Shown: piece by piece, positions 13,782 to 24,162 of the stretch
Position numbering within the stretch: the stretch's first letter is position 1
How the letters are laid out: each line of letters starts with the position of its first letter
NCBI RefSeq assembly: GCF_001895025.1
Contig: NZ_BCXI01000001.1
Location: 310,001-374,000, forward strand
DNA from: Rhodococcus zopfii NBRC 100606 = JCM 9919
GTDB taxonomy: Bacteria; Actinomycetota; Actinomycetes; Mycobacteriales; Mycobacteriaceae
Direction: 5' to 3'
Length of the DNA stretch: 64,000 nucleotides
Position numbers and translations under genes: made by a program
Notes under the pieces: model-generated
The model's database searches: none
The model's input: only the letters and a program-made list of their open reading frames with translations
What the model was told of the DNA's origin: nothing

Positions 13782-14747
13782 ATGCGGTCGATCTGGAAGG
13801 GTTCCCTCGCGTTCGGCCTGGTGAATGTGCCGGTGAAGGTGTACTCCGCCACGGAGAGCCACGACATCCGGTTCCATCAGGTGCACGCGAAGGACGGCGG
13901 GCGGATCAAGTACGACCGGGTGTGCACCGAGTGCGGCGAGTCGGTTCCATACCCGGAGATCGACAAGGCGTACGACGACGACGGTACCCGGGTGGTGCTC
14001 ACCGACGAGGACTTCGAGAAGCTACCGGCGGCGGAGAAACACGAGATTCCGGTGTTGCAGTTCGTGCCGACGGAGCAGATCGACCCGATGCTGTTCGAGA
14101 AGTCGTACTATCTCGAACCGGATTCGTCGTCCCCGAAGGCCTACGCATTGCTCGCGGCGACCCTCGAACACAGCGACCGCACCGCGCTGGTGCATTTCAC
14201 GTTGCGGCAGCGCACCCGGCTGGCGGCGCTGCGCAACCGTGACGGACTGCTGGTGCTGCAGACACTGTTGTGGCCGGACGAGGTGCGGGCCGCGGAGTTC
14301 CCGGTGCTCGACGACGTGCAGGCGCCGACGTCGAAGGAACTGGCGATGGCCGAGACACTCGTCGAGTCGATGTCCGAGGATTTCGATCCGGACGAGTTCA
14401 CCGACGAGTACCAGGTCGAGCTGCGCGCGTTGATCGACGACGCGTTGGCGCGCGGCGGCGAGAAGGTGTTCCAGGCGCCCGAGACCACGGCCGAGGGCGA
14501 GGATGCCGAGGTGCTCGATCTGGTCGCGGCGTTGCAGCGCAGCGTGGACGCCGCCGGCGCCACACGCGCCACCGGGGACGACGACGGTTCCGCCGAGCGA
14601 CGGGCGCCGGCGGCGAAGGCATCCGGCCGCAAGTCTCCGGCGAAGAAGACCCCCGCGAAGAAGAGCGCGTCGAAGTCGACGTCCGCGCGGAAGGCCCAGG
14701 CGGACAAGCCCGCAGCGAAGAAGTCCGCCGTCCGCAAGCGCGCCTGA
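13782..14747 (+). CDS. ku: Ku DNA end-binding protein (bacterial NHEJ)
   Basis: A 321-residue bacterial Ku. The N-terminal Ku core starts IWKGSLAFGLVNVPVKVYSAT, with HQVHAKDGGRIKYDRVCTECGE and KSYYLEPD blocks. It binds double-strand DNA ends as a homodimer and recruits ligase LigD. The last ~55 residues are an extended tail rich in Lys/Ala/Ser with AKK motifs (KKTPAKKSASKS), a form known to add DNA affinity and allow sliding in mycobacterial Ku. No ligD is present in the window, so ku is a stand-alone gene here. It ends 10 bases from the convergent exporter gene. Confidence 0.95.
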   Translation: MRSIWKGSLAFGLVNVPVKVYSATESHDIRFHQVHAKDGGRIKYDRVCTECGESVPYPEIDKAYDDDGTRVVLTDEDFEKLPAAEKHEIPVLQFVPTEQIDPMLFEKSYYLEPDSSSPKAYALLAATLEHSDRTALVHFTLRQRTRLAALRNRDGLLVLQTLLWPDEVRAAEFPVLDDVQAPTSKELAMAETLVESMSEDFDPDEFTDEYQVELRALIDDALARGGEKVFQAPETTAEGEDAEVLDLVAALQRSVDAAGATRATGDDDGSAERRAPAAKASGRKSPAKKTPAKKSASKSTSARKAQADKPAAKKSAVRKRA

Positions 14748-14757
14748 GGGCCTCCGG

Positions 14758-16380
14758 TCACCGGTTGGTGGCGGCTTCCGTCGCGGCGGTCGCCTCCCTC
14801 TGCGCGTCGCGGAGCTGTTCGATCCCGGTGCGGGTGCCCAGCGCGACCTCCCGGATGAACACGATCGCGACGAACGCCAGGGCCCCGAGGATTGCGGCGA
14901 TGAGGAAGATCCGCGCGGTGGCATCGCCGTACGCGGCGCGCACGACCTCGGCGATCTCCGGCGGCAGCTCGTTGAGGTTGGACAGTCCGGCGCCGCCGGA
15001 TCCGTCCGGAAGCGTGATGCCGAGCGCCGCGAGGCCCGTCGTGATCAGATCGACGATGCGGCTGGACAGGACCGCACCGAGCACGGACACTCCGGCAGCA
15101 CCGCCGAGGGATCGGAAGAACGTCACCGTGGAACTGGCCGCGCCCAGATTCTGCGGGGCGACCGAGTTCTGCACCGCGAGCACGAGGTTCTGCATCGTCA
15201 TGCCCATGCCGAGGCCGAGCACGAAGAGGTATCCCGAGATCAGGGCGATGCCGGTGGTGTGGTCGATCGTCGCCAGCAGGCCGAAACCGACGGTCATCGC
15301 GACCGCGCCGATCACGAGGTAGATCTTCCAGCGGCCGAAACGGGTGATGAGCGCTCCCGAGACCGCCCCGGAAACCGTGGATCCGAGCACCATCGGCACG
15401 GTGAGCAGACCGGCGGCGGTCGGGCTGTAGCCGCGGGCGATCTGGAAGTACTGGCCGAGGAACACGGCGCCGCCGAACAGCGCGACACCGACGGCGATGC
15501 TCGCGAGGGTGGCCAGGGTGGTGGTGCGGTCCCGGAACAGGTGCAGCGGGATGATCGGATCCGTCACGCGACTCTCGACGAACACCGCCCCCGCCAGCAG
15601 CACGACGCCGAATGCGACCAGCCCGTACGACATGCCCGACGCCCACGCGAAGTTCTTGCCGGCCAGGGTGACCCAGATCAGCAGCACGCTCACACCGGCG
15701 GCGATGAGAGCGGCGCCGAGGTAGTCGATGGTCACGTCCTTGCGCACGGTCGGCAGGTTCAGGGTGCGCTGCACGACACCGAAGGCGACGACGGCGAGGG
15801 GCACGCCGATGAAGAAGGTCCATCGCCAGCTGAGCCAGCTGGTGTCGACGATGACGCCGCCGATCAGCGGGCCGGCGACCGTGGCGACCGCCATGACCGC
15901 GGCGATCGGGCCCTGGTAGCGGCCGCGTTCGCGCGGGCTGAACATCGAGGCGATGACGATGACGACGAGCGCCTGCAGTCCGCCCAGGCCCAGCCCCTGG
16001 ATGACGCGGCAGCCGATGAGCATGCCGACGGACTGGGACAGGCCGGCCAGCACCGATCCGACGGTGAACAGGATCAGCGACAACTGGACCAGCAGCTTCT
16101 TGCTGACCAGGTCGGCGAACTTGCCCCAGATCGGGGTGGTCGCGGTGGACGCGAGCAGGGTCGCGGTCACCACCCAGGTGTACTGGTCCTGCGTGCCGTG
16201 CAGATCGATGATGATCGTCGGCAGCGCGTTGGACACGATCGTCGACGACAGGAACGCCACGAACATGCCCAGCAGCAGCCCGACGAGGGCGTTGATGCGC
16301 TGGCGGTGGGTCATGCCCGGCTGGGTGCCGTCAGGCGGCGTGGCCTCGGCGCCCGGTGTCGGCGGCACGGATGAGGTCAT
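14758..16380 (-). CDS. DHA2-family (EmrB/QacA) MFS drug exporter
   Basis: Membrane transporter of 540 residues with about 14 predicted transmembrane segments, the DHA2 hallmark. Visible features are motif A (GKFADLVSKK), a motif C-like glycine-rich helix (AVMAVATVAGPLIGGVIVD) and the NALPTI segment after TM1. It is expected to export drugs or toxic compounds using proton motive force. The ATG at 16380 lies 53 bases downstream of the MarR gene on the same strand, so the pair is probably one transcription unit under MarR control. Confidence 0.9.
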   Translation of the reverse strand: MTSSVPPTPGAEATPPDGTQPGMTHRQRINALVGLLLGMFVAFLSSTIVSNALPTIIIDLHGTQDQYTWVVTATLLASTATTPIWGKFADLVSKKLLVQLSLILFTVGSVLAGLSQSVGMLIGCRVIQGLGLGGLQALVVIVIASMFSPRERGRYQGPIAAVMAVATVAGPLIGGVIVDTSWLSWRWTFFIGVPLAVVAFGVVQRTLNLPTVRKDVTIDYLGAALIAAGVSVLLIWVTLAGKNFAWASGMSYGLVAFGVVLLAGAVFVESRVTDPIIPLHLFRDRTTTLATLASIAVGVALFGGAVFLGQYFQIARGYSPTAAGLLTVPMVLGSTVSGAVSGALITRFGRWKIYLVIGAVAMTVGFGLLATIDHTTGIALISGYLFVLGLGMGMTMQNLVLAVQNSVAPQNLGAASSTVTFFRSLGGAAGVSVLGAVLSSRIVDLITTGLAALGITLPDGSGGAGLSNLNELPPEIAEVVRAAYGDATARIFLIAAILGALAFVAIVFIREVALGTRTGIEQLRDAQREATAATEAATNR

Positions 16381-16433
16381 GGCGCTCCTCGTCGGATTCG
16401 ATGTCGAAGTCTGGGACGGCGATTGCCGGACGG

Positions 16434-16889
16434 TCAGGGACGGGTGTCGCGGAAGCGGTCGACGGCGGCGCCGAGCCGGTTGATCCGGTCGACGAGATCG
16501 CGTCCTTCCTCGTCGGTCCAGTCGGGCACGGCCTCCTGCAGTAACCGCACGAACCGGGCGCGATAGCTGCGCAGCGCCTCGGCGCCGTCCTCGGTGAGTG
16601 TCAGGCAGGCGGCGCGACGATCGCCGGGATCGGCTGCGCGGCGCGCATATCCGAGGGATTCGGCGTAGGTGACCTGCCGGCTCAGGGTGGAGGCGGTGAC
16701 CCCCAGCCGCTCCGCGAGGTCGCCGAGCCTGCTCCCCTCCCCGTGCTCGAGATTGGCGAGCAGGGCGGCCAGCCAGGTGGGCATGACGTCGGGGTCGGCC
16801 TCCCGGGCGCGGACGTTGAGGGTGCGGGTACGCCTGATCAACCCGCGTAGTGCCGCGGTCAGGTCTTCTGCGGTCTCCGGAGTCAGCAT
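16434..16889 (-). CDS. MarR-family transcriptional regulator
   Basis: A 151-residue MarR regulator. The winged HTH is visible at about residues 55-105: RLGDLAERLGVTASTLSRQVTYAE, followed by a wing containing RRAADPGDRRAACLTLTEDG. It is the first gene of a two-gene unit with the DHA2 exporter. A GTTG/CAAC dyad overlaps its predicted promoter, which suggests autoregulation. It probably represses itself and the exporter until a ligand binds. Confidence 0.9.
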   Translation of the reverse strand: MLTPETAEDLTAALRGLIRRTRTLNVRAREADPDVMPTWLAALLANLEHGEGSRLGDLAERLGVTASTLSRQVTYAESLGYARRAADPGDRRAACLTLTEDGAEALRSYRARFVRLLQEAVPDWTDEEGRDLVDRINRLGAAVDRFRDTRP

Positions 16890-16916
16890 CCCGTCCTCCC
16901 TTCGGTCGATTCCGCA

Positions 16917-16946
16917 ACCATAGAAAACTTGGTTGCTCGATACAAC
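16917..16946 (-). promoter_or_regulatory. Predicted promoter and operator of the marR-exporter unit
   Basis: On the minus strand TTGTAT (16940-16945) and TATGGT (16917-16922) are 17 bases apart, a good sigma-70-like pair in an AT-rich patch unusual for this genome. The dyad GTTG-N7-CAAC (16932-16946) overlaps the -35 element and spacer, the usual placement for a MarR operator. The start codon is 28 bases downstream. Confidence 0.55.
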
Positions 16947-17009
16947 TAACAGGGCGGCGAGCGGGGACCGATCGGTTCTTCCCGGACCGGCTGGACCTGG
17001 TACCTCCCA

Positions 17010-17498
17010 CTAGTCGAGAATGTCACCCAGGCGGTGCATCAGCGTCGCCAGCTGCCGGACATCGTCCGGGTCCCACAACGCCAGGCGATCACGCCACCGC
17101 CGGAACGTCTCCACCCGCTGTTCCTCCAGGCGGCGACGGCCCTCGGGTGTCAACGCGACGAGCCGGGCCCGCGCGTCGTACGGATCCGGGATGCGTTCGA
17201 CCAGGCCGAGCCGTCCGGCACTGTCGATGCGCCGGGTCAGGGTCGACTTCTCGATGCCGAGCACGCCGATCAGGTCCGCCATCGCGATCGCGTCGGCGTC
17301 GCGCAGCAGCACCAGCAGCGGATAGCACACCGGATCCAGCTTGGGATCGACCGCGCGGGCGCTTGCGGCCATGTGCGAACGGCCGCGACGCCACAACGCG
17401 AGCACCTCCCGTTCGAGCGCAGCGGCCGCCACGCCCGGCGCGGCCTCACCGACGGAATCCGGCAGTCGGCTCCCGGACGAGAGCACCGGGTCGGTCAC
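17010..17498 (-). CDS. MarR-family regulator at the end of the suf operon
   Basis: A 162-residue MarR protein with the HTH AMADLIGVLGIEKSTLTRRIDSAGRLGLVERI and a wing (DARARLVALTPEGRRR). The GTG at 17498 overlaps the TGA of sufT (GTGA), so it is translationally coupled to the suf operon. This is a second MarR gene, unlike the adjacent one in sequence. Its target is unknown. It could regulate the suf genes or the neighbouring exporter, or simply be carried along with the operon. No ligand residues such as a redox-cysteine pair are evident. Confidence 0.85.
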   Translation of the reverse strand: MTDPVLSSGSRLPDSVGEAAPGVAAAALEREVLALWRRGRSHMAASARAVDPKLDPVCYPLLVLLRDADAIAMADLIGVLGIEKSTLTRRIDSAGRLGLVERIPDPYDARARLVALTPEGRRRLEEQRVETFRRWRDRLALWDPDDVRQLATLMHRLGDILD

Positions 17499-17932
17499 AC
17501 GGTGAAACCGAGCGCGCGCAACTGCTCCCGCCCGTCGTCGGTGATCTTGTCCGGACCCCACGGCGGCATCCACACCCAGTTGATGCGCAGTTCCTCGCAC
17601 AGTCCGCTCCGCACCAGCGCGTTGCGGGACTGGTCCTCGATCACGTCGGTCAGCGGGCACGCCGCCGAGGTGAGGGTCATGTCGATGGTGACCGCGTCGT
17701 CGTCCTCGCTGATGCCGTAGACCAGGCCCAGGTCGACGACGTTGATGCCCAGTTCGGGGTCGACGACATCGCGCATCGCCTCCTCGAGGTCGTCGAGACG
17801 CTGCGGATCCATCGGCGGCGCCTCGGCAGTCGTGCTCGCAGCCTCGGGAGCGACGGCCTCGGGAGTCGCTGCTTCGGGGGCCGACGCTGCGGCAGCGTCG
17901 GGGGTGCCGGTCTCGGTAGCCGGTTCGGTCAT
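17495..17932 (-). CDS. sufT: SufT/MIP18-family iron-sulfur assembly protein (DUF59)
   Basis: A 145-residue protein. The first ~45 residues are a low-complexity Ala/Pro/Glu-rich tail (EAATPEAVAPEAAST). The DUF59 domain follows: DLEEAMRDVVDPELGINVVDLGLVYGI, then TLTSAACPLTDVIEDQ and VWMPPWGPDKIT. SufT-type proteins help deliver Fe-S clusters to target enzymes. The ATG overlaps the sufU stop (ATGA) and the stop overlaps the downstream MarR start. The position corresponds to Rv1466. Confidence 0.9.
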   Translation of the reverse strand: MTEPATETGTPDAAAASAPEAATPEAVAPEAASTTAEAPPMDPQRLDDLEEAMRDVVDPELGINVVDLGLVYGISEDDDAVTIDMTLTSAACPLTDVIEDQSRNALVRSGLCEELRINWVWMPPWGPDKITDDGREQLRALGFTV

Positions 17933-18399
17933 CAGTTCTGTCCTCCGCTCGGAACGGGTGCGCCGTCGACGATCTGCACCACGGCATCCTTGAACGCCAT
18001 CCACCCCAGCAGCGCGCACTTCACGCGTGCCGGGTACTTCGACACGCCGGCGAACGCGGTGCCGTCGCCGATCACGTCCTCGTCACCTTCGACGGTGCCG
18101 CGGCTACCGACCATCTCGGCGAAGCTGTCGACCGTCGCGAGTGCCTGCTCGACCGACAGCCCGATCACCTGATCGGTCAGCACCGAGGTGGCGGCCTGGC
18201 TGATCGAGCAGCCCTGCCCGTCGTAGGAGACGTCGCCGACGAGCCCGTCGTCGGTCACATGCACCCTCAGGGTCACCTCGTCACCGCAGGTCGGGTTCAC
18301 GTGGTGCACCTCGGCACCGAACGGTTCCCGCAGCCCCCTGTGGTGCGGGTGCTTGTAGTGATCCAGGATCACTTCCTGGTACATCTGTTCCATCCGCAT
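17932..18399 (-). CDS. sufU: Iron-sulfur assembly sulfurtransferase SufU
   Basis: SufU of 155 residues. The three conserved cysteines and the aspartate are present: Cys38-Gly-Asp40 (NPTCGDE), Cys64 (GQGCSIS) and Cys128 (KCALLGW). An insert between Cys64 and Cys128 distinguishes SufU from IscU. SufU is a zinc protein that accepts persulfide sulfur from SufS. Its ATG is one base after the sufS stop; an internal ATG two codons later is also possible. Confidence 0.93.
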   Translation of the reverse strand: MRMEQMYQEVILDHYKHPHHRGLREPFGAEVHHVNPTCGDEVTLRVHVTDDGLVGDVSYDGQGCSISQAATSVLTDQVIGLSVEQALATVDSFAEMVGSRGTVEGDEDVIGDGTAFAGVSKYPARVKCALLGWMAFKDAVVQIVDGAPVPSGGQN

Positions 18400-18400
18400 G

Positions 18401-20513
<2,113 letters not shown>

Positions 20514-20552
20514 CGGTGAATCGGTTCCTTACGAAAGTGTGGGGGTCGGCAC

Positions 20553-21758
20553 TCAGGCGCCGACGGCGGCGAGTTCGGCTTCGACGGCGGCCTCGAGCCG
20601 ATCCCGGACCTCGGGGACGGTGATCTTCTCGATCAGTTCGTGGAAGAAGCCACGGACCACGAGCCGGCGAGCCTGGTCCTCGGGGATCCCGCGGGCGCGC
20701 AGGTAGAACAGCTGCTCGTCGTCGAAGCGGCCGGTCGCGGACGCGTGACCGGCACCGACGATCTCGCCGGTCTCGATCTCGAGGTTCGGCACCGAGTCGG
20801 CGCGGGCACCGTCGGTCAGCACGAGGTTGCGATTGAGTTCGAAGGTGTCGGTGCCTTCGGCCTCGGCACGGATGAGCACGTCGCCGATCCACACGGTGTG
20901 CGCGTCGGGCTTACCGGAGGCCGGATCACCCTGCAGCGCACCCTTGTAGACGACGTTGGACTTGCAGTGCGGCTGCGAATGGTCGACGAGCAGACGCTGC
21001 TCGAGGTGCTGACCGGCGTCGGCGAAGTACAGACCGAGCAACTCGGCGTCGCCGCCGGGCGCGTCGTACTTGACGGTCGGCGAGATCCGCACAAGGTCGC
21101 CGCCGAGACCGACGGTGAAGTGGCGCAGCACCGCGTCGCGATGCAGGCGCGCGTGGTGCGCCGCGACGTGCACGGCGTCGTCGGCCCAGTCCTGGACGGC
21201 GACCACATTCAGGTGCGCGCTGTCGCCGACGACGAACTCGACGTTCTCCGCGTACGTGCCGCTCCCCCGCTGATCCAGGATCACGGTGACCTTCGCGAAC
21301 GGTTCGAGGCGCAGCTGCAGATGCCCGTAGGCGACCTTGCCTTCACCGGGACCGGTGAGTGTGATCGTGACCGGATCGGCGACCTCGACCTCGCGGCCGA
21401 CGGTGACGACCGTCGCCGACTCGAACGACGAGTACGCCTGCGCGGCGATGCGGTCGAACGGGACACCGCCCTGTCCGAGGCGCTGGTCGTCGCGGCCGAC
21501 GGTCTCGACCTGCACGCCCGCGGCGTCGGAGACCTCGACGGTCGCGGCGCCCGAAGCGACGGCGGTGCCGTCGTGCAGCCCCCGCAGGCGGCGCAGCGGA
21601 GTGAATCGCCACGCCTCGTCGCGGCCGCCGGGGATCTCGAACGCGTTCACGTCGAACGACGTGAACACCTCACCCTTGTTTGCGGCCGGTACGCGAGTGT
21701 TCTCGCCGCGCACGGCGTCCTGCACCCCGGTGGGGGTGTGAGCGGTATTCGCAGCCAT
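20553..21758 (-). CDS. sufD: SUF scaffold subunit SufD
   Basis: A 401-residue SufD, paralogue of SufB, forming the SufBC2D scaffold. The C-terminal beta-helix region is visible (NLVLTDGARADSVPNLEIETGEIVGAGHASATG), then FDDEQLFYLRARGIPEDQARRLVVRGF, the shared SufB/SufD signature. The ATG directly abuts the TAA of sufB with no intervening base, so SufB and SufD are probably made in a fixed ratio by coupling. Confidence 0.95.
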   Translation of the reverse strand: MAANTAHTPTGVQDAVRGENTRVPAANKGEVFTSFDVNAFEIPGGRDEAWRFTPLRRLRGLHDGTAVASGAATVEVSDAAGVQVETVGRDDQRLGQGGVPFDRIAAQAYSSFESATVVTVGREVEVADPVTITLTGPGEGKVAYGHLQLRLEPFAKVTVILDQRGSGTYAENVEFVVGDSAHLNVVAVQDWADDAVHVAAHHARLHRDAVLRHFTVGLGGDLVRISPTVKYDAPGGDAELLGLYFADAGQHLEQRLLVDHSQPHCKSNVVYKGALQGDPASGKPDAHTVWIGDVLIRAEAEGTDTFELNRNLVLTDGARADSVPNLEIETGEIVGAGHASATGRFDDEQLFYLRARGIPEDQARRLVVRGFFHELIEKITVPEVRDRLEAAVEAELAAVGA

Positions 21759-23207
21759 TTAGCCGACTGCCCCTTCCATCTGCAATTCGATCAGTCGGTT
21801 CAACTCGAGGGCGTACTCCATGGGGAGTTCCTTGGCGATCGGCTCGACGAAGCCACGCACGACCATCGCCATCGCCTCGTCCTCGGTCAGGCCGCGACTC
21901 ATGAGGTAGAACAGCTGGTCGTCGCTCACCTTCGACACGGTCGCTTCGTGCCCCATCGTGACGTCGTCCTCCCGGATGTCGACGTACGGGTAGGTGTCCG
22001 AGCGGCTGATCTGGTCCACGAGCAGCGCATCACACTTGACCGTCGACTTCGAGCCGTGGGCGCCCTTGTTGACCTGCACCAGACCGCGGTAGGAGGCCCG
22101 GCCGCCGCCACGGGCGACCGACTTGGACACGATCGTCGAGGAGGTGTGCGGCGCGAGATGCAGCATCTTCGCGCCGGTGTCCTGATGCTGGCCCTCGCCG
22201 GCGAAGGCGATGGACAGGACCTCACCGCGAGCGTGCTCGCCCATCATCCACACGGCGGGATACTTCATCGTCACCTTGGAACCGATGTTGCCGTCGATCC
22301 ATTCCATGGATCCGCCGGCCTCGACCTTGGTGCGCTTGGTGACGAGGTTGTAGACGTTGTTCGACCAGTTCTGGATGGTCGTGTAGCGGCAGTGGCCGCC
22401 CTTCTTGACGATGATCTCGACGACCGCCGAGTGCAGCGAGTCCGACTTGTAGATCGGCGCGGTGCAGCCTTCGACGTAGTGCACGGACGCGCCCTCGTCG
22501 ACGATGATCAGGGTCCGCTCGAACTGGCCCATGTTCTCGGTGTTGATCCGGAAGTAGGCCTGCAGGGGGATGTCGACGTGCACGCCCGGCGGCACGTAGA
22601 TGAACGAGCCACCCGACCACACGGCGGTGTTCAACGCGGAGAACTTGTTGTCCCCGGCCGGGATGACGGTGCCGAAGTATTCCTTGAAGATCTCCGGGTG
22701 CTCGCGCAGCCCCGAGTCGGTGTCGAGGAAGATCACGCCCTGGGACTCGAGGTCCTCGCGGATCTGGTGGTAGACCACCTCGGATTCGTACTGGGCGGCG
22801 ACGCCGGCAACGAGACGCTGCTTCTCCGCCTCCGGGATGCCCAGCTTGTCGTAGGTGTTCTTGATGTCCTCGGGCAGTTCCTCCCAGGACGTGGCCTGCT
22901 TCTCCGTCGAACGGACGAAGTACTTGATGTTCTCGAAGTCGATGCCCTCGAGATTCGAACCCCACCCCGGCATCGGCTTCTTGTCGAACGTGCGCAGCGC
23001 CTTGAGGCGGATATCGAGCATCCACTCGGGCTCGTTCTTCTTGGCGGAGATGTCGCGCACGACAGCCTCGGACAGGCCGCGCTGCGCGACAGCGCCGGCC
23101 GCGTCCGGGTCCGACCAGCCGTAGTCGTAGTGGCCGAGGGACGCGATGGTCTCCTCCTGCGTCAGCGGCGCACCCGCGCCGGACGCCTGGTCCGATGTGA
23201 GGGTCAT
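21759..23207 (-). CDS. sufB: SUF scaffold subunit SufB
   Basis: A 482-residue SufB. Diagnostic segments are [37 protein letters not shown] (Cys of the cluster site region) and [22 protein letters not shown] see no intein, whereas the M. tuberculosis homologue Rv1461 carries one. The ATG at 23207 follows AAGGAG. It is the first scaffold gene after the repressor gene, with an 83-base gap. Confidence 0.96.
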   Translation of the reverse strand: MTLTSDQASGAGAPLTQEETIASLGHYDYGWSDPDAAGAVAQRGLSEAVVRDISAKKNEPEWMLDIRLKALRTFDKKPMPGWGSNLEGIDFENIKYFVRSTEKQATSWEELPEDIKNTYDKLGIPEAEKQRLVAGVAAQYESEVVYHQIREDLESQGVIFLDTDSGLREHPEIFKEYFGTVIPAGDNKFSALNTAVWSGGSFIYVPPGVHVDIPLQAYFRINTENMGQFERTLIIVDEGASVHYVEGCTAPIYKSDSLHSAVVEIIVKKGGHCRYTTIQNWSNNVYNLVTKRTKVEAGGSMEWIDGNIGSKVTMKYPAVWMMGEHARGEVLSIAFAGEGQHQDTGAKMLHLAPHTSSTIVSKSVARGGGRASYRGLVQVNKGAHGSKSTVKCDALLVDQISRSDTYPYVDIREDDVTMGHEATVSKVSDDQLFYLMSRGLTEDEAMAMVVRGFVEPIAKELPMEYALELNRLIELQMEGAVG

Positions 23208-23290
23208 GCGAGCTCCTTCCGGAGTCTGTTCGTTGTCGGCGCGGACTGGAGTGCCGACGGGCTGGCTGCTGGTGGTTGCCGTCGCGGCGC

Positions 23291-24055
23291 TCAGGGATCG
23301 CTGTCGGAGCGGGCGTGAGCCGCCGGATCCGGAAGCGGCACATGGGTGGTGCAGAAGCTGTCGCCGTTGGCGATGGTCGCCAGCCGTTGGACGTGCGTGC
23401 CGAGAATCTCCACGAACGCTTCCTGTTCCGCCTCGCACAGCTCCGGGAACTGTTCGGCGACGTGCGAGACCGGGCAGTGGTGCTGGCAGACCTGCATTCC
23501 GGTGCCGACCCGCCGGGTGGACGCCGCGAACCCGGCCGCGGTGAATGCATCGGCGATGTCCTCGATGGTCGCTTCGATCTCGTCGGGTCCGGCGGCCGGT
23601 TCGACGCCTGCGAGGATCGACCGAACCCGACGGCGCGCGAAGTCCTCGATCGCGGCTTCGCCGCCGAGTTCGCGCAGGTGACGCATCGCGGCGCCGGCGA
23701 GGTCGTCGTAGGTGTGACCGAGCCGGGCGCGGCCGATCGCGGTGAGCTGGAATCGACGAGCCGGACGTCCGCGACCCCGGCCCTGCCGGCGCGGCGGGGC
23801 CGCGGCCCGGGCTTCACCGGTGTCGATGAGTGCATCGAGGTGCCTGCGCACACCGGCTGCGCTCAGCCCGAGGCGCTTGCCGATCTCCGGCGCAGTGATC
23901 GGTCCCTCTTCGAGCAGCAACTGCACGACCGCCGCGCGTGTCTGACCTTCGTGCTGCGGCGAGGAATCGCGTACCGAGCGCGTGGAAGCGAGCGCTGCGT
24001 CAGGCCCGTGGCCTGCGCATTTCTCGTCCACGGCGGGATCGGTCGCTGATTTCAC
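23291..24055 (-). CDS. sufR: SufR-like Fe-S responsive repressor of the suf operon
   Basis: DeoR/ArsR-type regulator of about 254 residues. The HTH is [41 protein letters not shown]. The C-terminal part holds the cysteines of the SufR cluster site: [22 protein letters not shown]. SufR with a cluster represses suf; loss of the cluster derepresses it. I start it at the GTG at 24055 (VKSATDPAV). There is no clear ribosome site and a dyad overlaps the start, so the message may be leaderless. An ATG at 24112 is the alternative. It heads the sufRBDCSUT operon, as Rv1460 does. Confidence 0.85.
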   Translation of the reverse strand: MKSATDPAVDEKCAGHGPDAALASTRSVRDSSPQHEGQTRAAVVQLLLEEGPITAPEIGKRLGLSAAGVRRHLDALIDTGEARAAAPPRRQGRGRGRPARRFQLTAIGRARLGHTYDDLAGAAMRHLRELGGEAAIEDFARRRVRSILAGVEPAAGPDEIEATIEDIADAFTAAGFAASTRRVGTGMQVCQHHCPVSHVAEQFPELCEAEQEAFVEILGTHVQRLATIANGDSFCTTHVPLPDPAAHARSDSDP

Positions 24056-24068
24056 AACACCAGTGTGA
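24052..24068. promoter_or_regulatory. Possible SufR operator
   Basis: The dyad TCACA-N7-TGTGA contains the core ACACCAGTGT. It resembles the ACACT-N5-TGTGA palindrome reported for mycobacterial SufR, though the spacing of arms is not identical. It overlaps the predicted sufR start codon and lies in the 107-base gap to the divergent mptB. Confidence 0.4.
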
Positions 24069-24162
24069 CGGAATTCGGATACTCGGTCCACCAAGGGTGC
24101 CCTTCCCCACAACCCGGACCGGACCGGGAATAGGCCCGCGGACCGCCCGATAGGCTGCTCGG

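Noticed and set aside
21759-23207. Intein in SufB, as in M. tuberculosis
   Set aside because: The protein is of normal uninterrupted length (482 residues) and reads through without an insert.
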